This document shows positions 55,676-64,000 of a DNA stretch of 64,000 nucleotides, piece after piece. The notes beneath the pieces are model-generated. The model was given only the letters and a program-made list of their open reading frames with translations, was not told where the DNA came from and made no database searches. The translations under genes and the position numbers were made by a program. The DNA is from Methanosarcina siciliae T4/M (lineage in GTDB: Archaea; Halobacteriota; Methanosarcinia; Methanosarcinales; Methanosarcinaceae). The stretch spans positions 1,984,001-2,048,000 of the forward strand of contig NZ_CP009506.1 in assembly GCF_000970085.1 (NCBI RefSeq), given 5' to 3'. Every line of letters begins with the position of its first letter. The stretch's first letter is position 1.

Positions 55676-56716
55676 GTGAGGGTTATCCGAAATAGATTCA
55701 GGATTTGTTTGAATATTTTCTTATTTCTAAAGAAAATATGGAGAATTCTTCAGATCACTTTTCTTATCTTTTTCATAATAAAGCTAATATCCTCACATAT
55801 CCATACTTACTTAAGAGAGAATCTGGGGGCATGCAGGATTCTACCTCTTGATGAAGATGAGGCTTTAGTGATAGGGCTGGCTTCAGTCGAGGGAAAAGAC
55901 GAAGCCGGTGTATTAGAAGTGCTTTACTACCTGTCAGAGCTTGCGGAAAAATATGCAAGAGATGGGCTGGAAAGTGATACGAAGAGATTAATCGAACGTA
56001 TAAAAGAGATAGGAATAGCGTCAGCGTTTGCTGGATTGGAACTGGTTGTTACAAATGCCCTCCTTCTTTACTCCCCTGTTGCAAAAGAAGCTTGTAGGCG
56101 GGGGTTGGAAAATGCCGTTGTCAGTATTGCTCTCGCCATCGGGGAAATTGGAAAGGCAGCAGGAGGACAGAAAATGGAGGTTCCTGTAAAGATTGCAGCT
56201 TCCTGCCTTGGAGAGATGGGCAATACTGCAGCCTTTATAAGAACAAGGAAAGAAACGATAGCAGTTATTTTCGCTCTGGGGGAAATTGGAAAAAGCGTAA
56301 TGAATCAAAGCCTGGGGGACGCCGCAAACCGCACGGTGACTTTACTTGGGGAAACGGGAAAAGTTTCGGTAAGCCAGAAATTCGAGGATGCAGCCTTAAA
56401 CGCCGAACTTCTATTACAGGAAATAGGGACGGAGGCAATTGAAAAGGACCTGAAAGAAACTGCTGACTCAAGTGTGCGTTTACTCGGGGACATTGGGAAG
56501 AATGCCGACACGCAGGGGCTTGAAAGAGTACTGCTCCAGGCAGCTTATTCTCTTGAAACCATCAAGTTTGATGCACAGGACCGCTATCTTGTGAGTGCAT
56601 CTCTAATAGCCGAAGTAGCTCTCATGGATTTTGATAATTTAGGTCTCGAAAAACTGGAAGAAAAACTGAACAAAAATTGGAGAGGAAAGAGAAAGTTTCC
56701 TTATATTGAGTCGTGA
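55676..56716 (+). CDS. Helical-repeat protein, paralogue 1 of 5
   Basis: Up to 346 aa from GTG 55676. Homology with its four neighbours begins only at residue 55 (ILPLDEDEALVIGL), which aligns with the start Met of the others. That codon is ATT at 55838, with CTGGGGGCATGCAGG before it, so the real start may be there; the preceding residues would form a hydrophobic segment if translated. Repeats of about 37 residues (ALGEIGKS, LLGETGKV, LLGDIGKN) suggest a HEAT-like solenoid. Function unknown. Confidence 0.7.
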   Translation: MRVIRNRFRICLNIFLFLKKIWRILQITFLIFFIIKLISSHIHTYLRENLGACRILPLDEDEALVIGLASVEGKDEAGVLEVLYYLSELAEKYARDGLESDTKRLIERIKEIGIASAFAGLELVVTNALLLYSPVAKEACRRGLENAVVSIALAIGEIGKAAGGQKMEVPVKIAASCLGEMGNTAAFIRTRKETIAVIFALGEIGKSVMNQSLGDAANRTVTLLGETGKVSVSQKFEDAALNAELLLQEIGTEAIEKDLKETADSSVRLLGDIGKNADTQGLERVLLQAAYSLETIKFDAQDRYLVSASLIAEVALMDFDNLGLEKLEEKLNKNWRGKRKFPYIES

Positions 56717-56871
56717 GTTTTTTCGAGCCATTTAAAGGAATTCCAGGCAAAAACTCATGCTAATGCCTGAACTATACAACATCTGCTTCTAATATGGAAG
56801 AGACTTGAATGCCGGCGAGACCGTCTAAGATATGGACGTTTTTCCGGGGAGAAGAAAATTGGGGTGTTTAA

Positions 56872-57705
56872 GTGTCTATTTTAAACGAAACTGGGGCAAT
56901 AGACCTCGGATTGAGTTCAGTTAAGGAAAATAATGAACTGGGTGTACTGAGATCTATAGATTATTTAACAGAGCAGGGGACAAAATATATAAATCAAGGG
57001 CTTGAACTCGATGCAAAAAGGGCTATAATCAGCATAAGAGACATCGGAAATGCAGCTGCTCTCCAAAAAATGGAGCTTGGGGTTTTAATCTCCCTCATTT
57101 CGCTTGGGAGGATGGCTGAGGCTGCAAGAGAACAGAAAATGTCCGATACGGGATTCAGTATCATTTACTCTCTCTGTGCGGTCGGGAAGTCTGCTGTCGG
57201 ACAGGAAATGGAGGCAGCAGTCAGAATCGCAGTTGCTTACCTCGGAGAAATTGCAAGCTCTGCATCCCTGCACAAGATGAAAAGGGAATCGTTAGTATCT
57301 TCTCTTGCGATAGGAGTTATAGGAAAAGAAACGTCCCGGCAAAAGAACGCAAAGGTTCCGGAGGATGGAGGACTTCTTTCTCCTGCATCAAGTATATCTC
57401 TGCTTCCTCAGGACAAAGATGAGCAGTTCTTCTCTGATGATTTACAGGGTACTCTGGGGTTCCCTACGGAACACAGGGGAGAGATTCATCCTCTCGAGTA
57501 TCTTCCTGTTTATGCCGAGCAACAGTTTCCAAATGCTGATCTCCGAAATTTCGAAAATGTTATTATAAAAGCTGCTGATGCCCTCGGAACGATAATGCTT
57601 GAGCCAAAAGAAAAATTTTTGGTAAGTTATATGCTTGTATCAAAACTTTCTATTGAGACCTTTAATAGCTCAGAGTACATACACGAAGCCGAATCTTTTG
57701 AATGA
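56872..57705 (+). CDS. Helical-repeat protein, paralogue 2 of 5
   Basis: 277 aa from GTG 56872 behind GGGGTG. It starts SILNETGAIDLGLSSVKENN, the signature shared by the family. Four helical pairs (SIRDIGNAAALQKME, SLGRMAEAAREQKM) are followed by a low-complexity linker and a conserved C-terminal DALGTIMLEPKEKFLVS. Unknown function. Confidence 0.75.
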   Translation: MSILNETGAIDLGLSSVKENNELGVLRSIDYLTEQGTKYINQGLELDAKRAIISIRDIGNAAALQKMELGVLISLISLGRMAEAAREQKMSDTGFSIIYSLCAVGKSAVGQEMEAAVRIAVAYLGEIASSASLHKMKRESLVSSLAIGVIGKETSRQKNAKVPEDGGLLSPASSISLLPQDKDEQFFSDDLQGTLGFPTEHRGEIHPLEYLPVYAEQQFPNADLRNFENVIIKAADALGTIMLEPKEKFLVSYMLVSKLSIETFNSSEYIHEAESFE

Positions 57706-58357
57706 GTAGGAATGTGTAATTTTGGCTGGACAGTTCCAGCTCTTAACTTTAATTTTTTCATTTTTTCGCGAAAGATCAACTTCCTTACAGATTTTGTTTT
57801 CCTAAAATGTTCTGCTTTCCGAAAAAATCTGTTTTCTTGAAAAGTTTTGTATTCTTGAAGTTTTGACGACTTTTTTCCATTTGTGAACTACTACTCAGCT
57901 AAAGACTGAGTGGCTTCTTGGTTCATTCCCCCTCTGTTGAAGGCAAGTCCCCAAGATATTCCTCACGTTCCGCAGGTGTCAGAATACAATTAGATTCTGA
58001 TCTATGAGAGCGAATTTTTTGATATTCATAGCGGCATTAATGTCCCTATCATGTTTTTTACTTTTCAGGTTCTTTACTTCTCAGGTTCTTTACTTTTCAG
58101 GTTCACCGGTAGTCTCAAACCTCAGGTGTCTCATAAAAAAAGCATCTCCATTACAAAATAGCAACACTAATAATCCCTTAACTTCATAGAATATGCCAGG
58201 TAAGATCGTCCTTTACATCAATCGAATCAGTGAAATTGTTTTATGCTGTGTAACGGTCTTAAACGGCATATAAAGGGTAACAATTATTATACGATGCAGA
58301 AAAACGAGCCTGAAGCTTGATTACATTATTATAGACTGATAAAGAGGGGCAAAAAGA
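57706..58357. other. Intergenic region with a TnpB relic
   Basis: No intact gene. Contains the IS200/IS605 relic described next, and AT-rich leader DNA of the gene at 58358. Confidence 0.5.
57880..58103 (-). pseudogene. C-terminal relic of a TnpB gene with an IS200/IS605 right end
   Basis: On the minus strand, HDRDINAAMNIKKFALIDQN is the zinc-ribbon/third catalytic Asp region of TnpB, followed by LRNVREYLG-like and LPSTEGE ends. A CTCAG/CTGAG hairpin then resembles the right end of these elements. Three 16-bp direct repeats (58056-58103, ACTTTTCAGGTTCTTT type) interrupt the upstream frame. The rest of tnpB is absent. Confidence 0.7.
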
Positions 58358-59245
58358 ATGATCACATTAAACGAGGCAGAGGCAGTCGACATAGGTTTAT
58401 CTTCAGTTGAGGAAAAAAATGAGGATAGAGTTTTCCAGGCCCTGGATTCCCTTACGGGAATTGCAGAAGATTTTCTCTCTGAAAATGAGGAGGCAGATGC
58501 TGACAGAGTCATCCTCTCAATTTCTAACATCGCACAGGCAGCTGTAAAGGAAGGAATGGAACTTGTTACTATCAACTCAGTCCTTGCTATCGGAAAACTG
58601 GCAAAAATTGCCGCAAAAAAAGGATACGGGGCTGTCCTGAAAAGGACTATTACAGAGACAGGAAAGCTCGGGCGAACGGCAGCCGAAGGTTCGTTTGAAA
58701 CAGGTTCAAAAGTAACTGCTACAACCATGATGGAAATCTGGAATCTCTCCCCTCCTGATAAGAAAGATCAGGAAGAAATGGTTGCTTTTTCTCTGTTCTT
58801 AAGAGACATAGGGGCTACTGCTGCAGTGCAGGGGATGGAAGAAGCTTTGCTTAACGCAATAAACTGCCTTGGAGAGTTAGGAAAAAAGTTAGCTTCGGAT
58901 AGCCTTGAGACCGAAACTATCAGTACCCTCCTGCTACTTGAGGAAATAGGTACTCTTGCTGCGGAAAAATACTATGATGAAGCCCTGAGTTCAGTAGCTC
59001 TCTCAATTGAAGATACAGGCAAGATTTCTTTGAAGAAAAAACTTCTTGAGGCTGCACTCCAGAGCCAGTGGGCACTTGAAACCCTGAAAGTACAGGCTGA
59101 AGAAAAAGCCCTGACCAATGCTCCCATTGTCACGGAAATTGCTCTTGAAAGCTTTAAATTCCCGGAACTCACGGAAACCACTGAAAAAACTGAGAAGCTT
59201 CAGGAGATAAAGGAGCTGCAAGAAAAGGTTTATTCAAATCTCTAA
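58358..59245 (+). CDS. Helical-repeat protein, paralogue 3 of 5
   Basis: 295 aa; AGGGGCAAAAAGA before the ATG. It begins MITLNEAEAVDIGLSSVEEK. Repeats of 35-40 residues follow (SISNIAQAAVKEGME, AIGKLAKIAAKKGY, CLGELGKKLASDSLE). A charged Glu/Lys-rich tail ends it. Probably cytoplasmic; unknown function. Confidence 0.75.
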   Translation: MITLNEAEAVDIGLSSVEEKNEDRVFQALDSLTGIAEDFLSENEEADADRVILSISNIAQAAVKEGMELVTINSVLAIGKLAKIAAKKGYGAVLKRTITETGKLGRTAAEGSFETGSKVTATTMMEIWNLSPPDKKDQEEMVAFSLFLRDIGATAAVQGMEEALLNAINCLGELGKKLASDSLETETISTLLLLEEIGTLAAEKYYDEALSSVALSIEDTGKISLKKKLLEAALQSQWALETLKVQAEEKALTNAPIVTEIALESFKFPELTETTEKTEKLQEIKELQEKVYSNL

Positions 59246-59473
59246 TTCGGAAAAGGTCCCTATATAGGAAATAACCTCTGTAGATACTGCTTTTTTCTTC
59301 ATTTTTTGAGTCAATTTTCAAACCGATTCTTTTTTTAAACCCGATTTTTCCCCCAATTCCTGTTATTTCAGTCCGGCTTTTGAAGTCAATGAAGAGATAT
59401 CGGTAAAAGACGAAAAAGTAATAACTTGCGGGTTCATAACTTATAATAACGGCTGTGAAACTGGAGGCTAAAC

Positions 59474-60073
59474 GTGCTTTTAACAGGAGAAATCCTTCTG
59501 CTTGAGCCCGGACTTGAAGCTGTCAGGGTTCGAGAAGAGGCTCGGCTTCTCAGGATAATAGATGAGCTGGGTGAGCTTGGTATAAGATTTTTTTCAGGTA
59601 GGATCCCGCAAGAGGTAGCAGGCGGGACAATCGAATGCATAAAATCCCTGGGGCTGGCGGCGGCTGAGGAAAATATGACGGCCTGCGTTCTTAACTCTAC
59701 AGCTTCCCTCGGGCTGATCGGGCTGGAAGCGGCAAGAAACGGAGTTCGCAGAGCAGTGCTGGAAGTTGTTCTTGCTCTTAAAGCTCTGGGAGAAAAAACA
59801 GCTGACATGGAAACTCTTTTTTCTCTTCGGCTGATAGCTATTTCCCTTAAAGAAGTAGGAAAAGAGGCTATCAGACAGGGAATGGAAAAGGAAGCTATTA
59901 CAAGCCAGTTTTGTTTAAAAGAACTCCATAATTTTTGTATGGATTCGGAAAATGAATTTAAAACCTTCAATGAAGATTTTTTTTCTTTAATCAGGGATAT
60001 CGGAAGGTGCGCTGCAGATGCAGGACTTGAAAAAGCTGCAATAAACGCCGCAACCCTGATGGAAGATTTCTAA
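59474..60073 (+). CDS. Helical-repeat protein, paralogue 4 of 5
   Basis: 199 aa from GTG 59474 behind GGAGG. The shortest member: LEPGLEAVRVREEARLLRII corresponds to the shared N-terminus; SLGLAAAEENMTACV and SLKEVGKEAIRQGMEKEA are family repeats. Unknown function. Confidence 0.7.
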   Translation: MLLTGEILLLEPGLEAVRVREEARLLRIIDELGELGIRFFSGRIPQEVAGGTIECIKSLGLAAAEENMTACVLNSTASLGLIGLEAARNGVRRAVLEVVLALKALGEKTADMETLFSLRLIAISLKEVGKEAIRQGMEKEAITSQFCLKELHNFCMDSENEFKTFNEDFFSLIRDIGRCAADAGLEKAAINAATLMEDF

Positions 60074-60394
60074 TTTTTCGAATTTACTCCAAGGGGTTCT
60101 GTCGAGATGCTGCAAAACAATTCTTTATTAAGCGTCTCTTCTTCAAATCTCTTCTTTAAATCGTCTCTTTATCTTTTTTCAACTCAAAAATGAATTTCGG
60201 AGGATAAAGACCGAAACCGGTCTTTCTTTTCTAATTAATGCATTTCATAACGCTGAACTTCAACATAAAAGTCCGTAAACTCTCTAGAGATTTCCACAAA
60301 TATAGGAAGACTAATATCGGAGTATTCCTATATAAATAGTTTAATTCCTAAAATCAGCATTTTTTACAGTATTTGACTGCAAAGGGGTTTAAAC
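60074..60394. other. Intergenic region
   Basis: No gene. TATATAAATAG at about 60330 is a good TATA box for the next gene. Confidence 0.5.
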
Positions 60395-61117
60395 ATGTTC
60401 TCATTGAACGAACAAAAAGCTATTGAACTTGGAGAATCTGGAGAAAAGGCAGTAAGGGAGCAAAACGAGTATGATGCGCTCCAATATATTGGATACCTCC
60501 AAGAACTCGGAAAAGAACTGTTCAACGGAGATTTTGAGACTGATTTAAAAAGGGTTGCGATTTCACTCAGGAATATCGGCAACAGAGCCGTTCAGAAACA
60601 GATGGAAACTGTTGCATCCAGTGCTGTAGAAGTTATCGGTACTCTTGCCGATCCTACCATCGAAAAAGACTTCTCTAACGCTCTCTGGTCCTTCTCAAAA
60701 GCCGCGCAGGAAATCGGAAAAGAGGCATCACAGGCGGAGATGCTGGAGTCTTCAGGAAAAGCGGTTAAGGTTCTTGAAATGATTGGAAGAGGTGCCGTTG
60801 AAAAAAGAATGGAAGTTGTAACCCTCTGGACAACCATGTCACTGGAAGAAATTGCTTACCTTGCAGGCCAAAAACAACTTGACGATCTGGGCAACACCGC
60901 AAAGGATGCAAGGGAAGGAATTATAAAAGCTTCCGAAGAGGCCGGGTTTGTTCCCAGGGAGCAGATCGAAAAATACCCCCAACTCATCTCTCAGACTGTA
61001 AGTCAATTCTCAGATTTGCAGAATCTTCAGCCTGCGGGCTATGGAGGCGACCGGCCCAATGAAGAATTCACAGAAGAAGAATTCTTCGAAGAAGAGGCTG
61101 AGGAAGAAGAGCCTTAA
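60395..61117 (+). CDS. Helical-repeat protein, paralogue 5 of 5
   Basis: 240 aa; AAGGGG before ATG. It begins MFSLNEQKAIELGESGEKAV and contains SLRNIGNRAVQKQME, VIGTLADPTIEK and SLEEIAYLAGQKQ. The last ~20 residues are almost all Glu (EEFTEEEFFEEEAEEEEP), a very acidic tail not seen in the other members. Unknown function. Confidence 0.75.
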   Translation: MFSLNEQKAIELGESGEKAVREQNEYDALQYIGYLQELGKELFNGDFETDLKRVAISLRNIGNRAVQKQMETVASSAVEVIGTLADPTIEKDFSNALWSFSKAAQEIGKEASQAEMLESSGKAVKVLEMIGRGAVEKRMEVVTLWTTMSLEEIAYLAGQKQLDDLGNTAKDAREGIIKASEEAGFVPREQIEKYPQLISQTVSQFSDLQNLQPAGYGGDRPNEEFTEEEFFEEEAEEEEP

Positions 61118-61263
61118 GCCCGGATTTAAGGAAAATAATATACGTGTGTTTCCGAAGGCAACTGGCTAAGGCAACTAACTGGCAAAACAACTGGTTAATT
61201 GATTCGTTGCCTGAATATAAGTGTAAACATTTCCTGGTCAAGGAATAAAAAATCCTGGCTGTT

Positions 61264-61866
61264 TTAAACAGCCGGCTGCCTTTCATTAAAATTTTTAGAA
61301 ATTTCAAGGAATTTTTCTATTATTTTTAATCCTTCGGGGGTCAGCACGGATTCCGGATGGAACTGCAAGCCATAGATAGGGTACTTTTTATGTTCAACTG
61401 CCATGATGGTTCCGTCTTCTGCTCGTGCAGTTACCTTTATTCCGGGAGCAGGCTCACCTATCTCCAGGGAATGGTAGCGTCCGGCTTCAAACTGTTCTTT
61501 AAGCGTTGCAAAGAGTGGAGATTCAGTATGCCGGATTCTGGAACTTTTGCCGTGTACAGGCCCTACCTTGCATCTCCTGACAGGGCCTCCGAAAGCTACA
61601 TTGATTGCCTGGTGTCCAAGACAGACTCCCAGAAGAGGAGTTTCCCTGCCCATTTCCCGGATGATTTCCAGGCAGTTTCCAATGTCTTTAAGGTCGGACG
61701 GGTTCCCGGGCCCGGGGGAAATTACAAGTGCATCAGGCTTTATCTCCCTTAACTCTTCAAGGGTAACCGTGTTGGGAAGAACCAGGGTATCTTTTTCGAA
61801 GTATGAAATGTAGTCCACGAGGTTCCATACGAAGGAATCCTTATTGTTTATGAAAACGATTTTCAT
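61264..61866 (-). CDS. trpG: Anthranilate synthase glutamine amidotransferase subunit
   Basis: 200 aa. NNKDSFVWNLVDYI near the start, SPGPGNPSD, nucleophile Cys82 in GVCLGHQ, His170 and Glu172 in LQFHPES. It supplies ammonia to TrpE for anthranilate. GGAGGTG precedes the ATG. It lies 198 bp after trpE; the gap has no gene. A PabA role is possible, but the context favours tryptophan. Confidence 0.93.
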   Translation of the reverse strand: MKIVFINNKDSFVWNLVDYISYFEKDTLVLPNTVTLEELREIKPDALVISPGPGNPSDLKDIGNCLEIIREMGRETPLLGVCLGHQAINVAFGGPVRRCKVGPVHGKSSRIRHTESPLFATLKEQFEAGRYHSLEIGEPAPGIKVTARAEDGTIMAVEHKKYPIYGLQFHPESVLTPEGLKIIEKFLEISKNFNERQPAV

Positions 61867-62064
61867 CTGAAAACACCTCCAGAAGCTTTTGCTCCCTGAG
61901 TTGCTCCTCCACTTCTTTTTTCTTCAGAAAGCATTTTCATTAAATTCATTTTTCCTGAATTGTTAATTATTGAATTTTTATCCACGGTTTTCATCCCCGT
62001 AATTATCTTCATTTATAGCCGTTCTCGGAATTATTCCCGGATTTCCCACATACTCACTCCGGAT

Positions 62065-63744
62065 TCATTTTTCAACCCGGATTTCTCCGCCGATAGCCGC
62101 AAGCATTGCTGCCATTTTCCTGTCAGTTTCCCTGAACTCATATGCGGGATCGGAGTCCGCAACAATTCCTGCCCCTGCCTGCACTGAAACCTTTTTTTCC
62201 TGTATAAGCAGGGTCCTGATTACGATCGCAAAATCAGCGTCTCCGTTCCAGCTGTAGTACCCAACCCCGCCGCCGTAGATTCCTCTCGGAACGGCTTCAA
62301 GTTCGGAAATAATTTCCATCGCCCGGATTTTCGGAGCCCCTGAAAGTGTTCCTGCCGGAAATACCGCCCTGAAGGCATCGAACTGGTCGCATTCGGGCCT
62401 GAGGGTTCCCGAAACCGTGCTTTCGATGTGCTGGACATGGGAATACTTCAGGACCTCCATGAAGCCTGAGACTTTAACCGAGCCGCTTTCCGAAACCATC
62501 CGGACATCGTTTCGCCCGAGGTCAACAAGCATTACATGTTCTGCCCTTTCCTTTTCGTCGTTGAGCATATGTGAGGCCAGAGCTTCGTCTTCAGCTTCGG
62601 ACTTTCCCCTAGGACAGGTGCCTGCGATAGGGTTTATGATAACAGTGCGTTTGTGTACGGTCAGCAGAGTCTCAGGGCTTGCCCCCACGATTGCCAGATC
62701 CCCAAACTCGAAGATATACATGTAAGGGCTCGGGTTGATTGCCCTGAGCTGCATGTAAAGCTCAAAAGGAGACTGCTCCATTTTAAACTCGCATTTCCTG
62801 GAAAGGACGACCTGGAAAATATCCCCTGCAAAAATATGTTCCTTTGCCTGGAGTACGGACTCCTCAAATCCAGACCTGTCAACGCTGCAGACCTGCACAT
62901 GTGAACCTGATATTGCAGACTGGCCAGAAACCTCTACACCTGCTGCAATTGCTCCTTCTGCTGCTGCCTTTGCTGGATCATCCGATTGGGCAGCTTTTTT
63001 AATTGCGGAGTAAAACCGTTCTGCTTCCGAGAGAGCTTCTTCGTACACCTTTTCCGCATCCGAACCCGGGCTTACGAAGGGGATGAGGACTATGTAGACC
63101 TCTTCAGTCAGGTGGTCGAAGACAAAACTCTTCGAAACGAGTAGGTACTGAAGGTCGGGGATGTCGGACTCGAATCCCTTCTCGACCCCCAACCAGCTGT
63201 CATATATTGCATCGTATGCCGTATAGCCTATAGCCCCTCCGAGGAATGTCTGTCTCTCAAAACGTCTGGAATTGAGGAGTTCCATCCCGTTTGTCGGAGG
63301 AAAAGCCAGACGGAGGGCATCGAAAACATCTTTTCCCTCTGGAATTACAGCCGTAAACTTTTTCGACTCTGCATTTCTATCTGGTTCCTTTTCTGCGGTT
63401 TCCGGACCGCAGACTTCCTCCATCTTTGTGCAGACCGCTTCAAAAAAAGGTGAAGCTTCCATATTCAGGAGTTCAAGGGAAATTTTTCGGTCACTTATTT
63501 TCAGTACAGCATCAGGGTCGTTTCCAACAAAAGAGTACCTTGCTCTGCTTTCCTGCTTTTCTACAGACTCCAGCAGGTAGGAGTAACCTGTTGTCCCCGA
63601 ACTCCGCAGGGCTCCGTACAGGTCGAGCGGAGAGAAGGCAGGAGAAAAGCCTTCTACTTTTGCAAAGAGCTGGACAAGGTTAGGCTTTTCGAGCCCGGAG
63701 ACAAGCTCCAGAAATTCTTCTTTTCCAAGATCAAAGGAAAGCAT
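62065..63744 (-). CDS. trpE: Anthranilate synthase component I
   Basis: 559 aa. The C-terminal chorismate-binding domain has PSPYMYIFEFGDLAIVGASPE, PIAGTCPRG, HVMLVDLGRNDV and AVFPAGTLSGAPKIRAMEII. It converts chorismate to anthranilate with TrpG. Its start overlaps the end of trpF by 14 bases. An internal Ala/Glu-rich stretch (residues ~235-285) looks like a lineage-specific insertion. Confidence 0.95.
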   Translation of the reverse strand: MLSFDLGKEEFLELVSGLEKPNLVQLFAKVEGFSPAFSPLDLYGALRSSGTTGYSYLLESVEKQESRARYSFVGNDPDAVLKISDRKISLELLNMEASPFFEAVCTKMEEVCGPETAEKEPDRNAESKKFTAVIPEGKDVFDALRLAFPPTNGMELLNSRRFERQTFLGGAIGYTAYDAIYDSWLGVEKGFESDIPDLQYLLVSKSFVFDHLTEEVYIVLIPFVSPGSDAEKVYEEALSEAERFYSAIKKAAQSDDPAKAAAEGAIAAGVEVSGQSAISGSHVQVCSVDRSGFEESVLQAKEHIFAGDIFQVVLSRKCEFKMEQSPFELYMQLRAINPSPYMYIFEFGDLAIVGASPETLLTVHKRTVIINPIAGTCPRGKSEAEDEALASHMLNDEKERAEHVMLVDLGRNDVRMVSESGSVKVSGFMEVLKYSHVQHIESTVSGTLRPECDQFDAFRAVFPAGTLSGAPKIRAMEIISELEAVPRGIYGGGVGYYSWNGDADFAIVIRTLLIQEKKVSVQAGAGIVADSDPAYEFRETDRKMAAMLAAIGGEIRVEK

Positions 63745-64000
63745 CGGTGCACCTCACTTCTTCAATAAATTTTCTGATTTTCGCAGCATCTTTTTTTCCC
63801 CTATCCTCTACCCCTGAAGCTGTGTCTACAGCATAGGGGGAAACGGCCCTGACAGCTTCCTGCACGTTTTCGGGTTTGAGCCCGCCTGCAAGGATCAGGG
63901 GAAGTTCTGTTTCTTCCGCAATTCTCCGGCTCAGGTCCCAGTCATGTACGCAACCTGTACCGCCGGTTTTTCCGGCAATCCCCGAGTCCAGAAGCACACT
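63731..64000 (-). CDS. trpF: Phosphoribosylanthranilate isomerase, C-terminal part
   Basis: About 90 residues, N-terminus beyond the right edge. VLLDSG, GGTGCVHDW, LPLILAGGLKPENV and AVDTASGVEDRGKKD are the C-terminal strands and phosphate-binding loops of TrpF (TIM barrel). Overlaps trpE, same operon. Confidence 0.9.
   Translation of the reverse strand, partial: SVLLDSGIAGKTGGTGCVHDWDLSRRIAEETELPLILAGGLKPENVQEAVRAVSPYAVDTASGVEDRGKKDAAKIRKFIEEVRCTDAFL

Overview
The window looks like the chromosome of a Methanosarcina species, most probably M. mazei. It carries an mtmC-mtmB pair for monomethylamine methanogenesis whose mtmB is read through an in-frame amber codon (pyrrolysine). It also has secreted proteins ending in PGF-CTERM-like sorting signals, AT-rich intergenic DNA with GGAGGTG-type ribosome binding sites, and a family-2-type casposon. 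The species is an inference from gene content; no rRNA or complete tRNA gene was seen.

Region 1 (1-18.1 kb) is mobile and accessory DNA. A complete casposon lies at 7216-18054, bounded by 54-bp terminal inverted repeats and 14-bp direct repeats, beside what looks like the 3' end of a degraded tRNA-Leu gene. It encodes the Cas1-type casposase with a winged-helix partner on the minus strand, and a ribbon-helix-helix protein, an unknown protein, an HNH nuclease and a family B DNA polymerase on the plus strand. Its cargo is a fused effector/NB-ARC/TPR STAND ATPase and two small membrane proteins. Directly left of its outer repeat is the right end of a second, related unit (7146-7201) sharing one 14-bp duplication, so two casposon-like units sit in tandem. 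The part of the left unit in view carries a STAND operon: a small helical protein, a 1577-aa NB-ARC ATPase with about 25 repeats of 36 aa, and a second NB-ARC gene running off the left edge. The small protein resembles the N-terminal domain of the fused ATPase in the casposon. It also shares a short Asn/Gln-rich motif with its STAND neighbours, the layout expected of an amyloid-type NLR/effector signalling pair.

Region 2 (18.1-35 kb) is a patchwork: a truncated pfkB copy next to an intact PfkB sugar kinase, a GNAT acetyltransferase, IS relics, a hexapeptide acetyltransferase without a normal start, a membrane-bound double winged-helix regulator, a secreted TolB-like propeller protein, a methyltransferase, a Nudix hydrolase with two partial copies, and several small proteins. 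Three copies of a 36-bp promoter-like element are scattered through it.

Region 3 (33.9-42.4 kb) encodes large exported surface proteins: a propeller-like repeat protein, a NosD-like beta-helix protein with PGF-pre-PGF and PGF-CTERM regions, and a disaggregatase-related protein with three near-identical 98-aa repeats that ends in a frameshift before a PKD domain.

Region 4 (42.7-55.3 kb) is metabolic: a dicarboxylate/amino-acid symporter, a polyferredoxin-aldehyde oxidoreductase operon, a class I glutamine amidotransferase, a HAD phosphatase, a phytoene-desaturase-like flavoprotein, a Rieske protein, mtmC-mtmB, and a Cys-rich DUF2769-type protein behind a long perfect hairpin.

Region 5 (55.7-61.1 kb) is a run of five paralogous helical-repeat proteins of unknown function, all on the plus strand, with a TnpB relic between two of them. 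Region 6 (61.3-64 kb) is the end of a trp operon on the minus strand (trpF, trpE, trpG).
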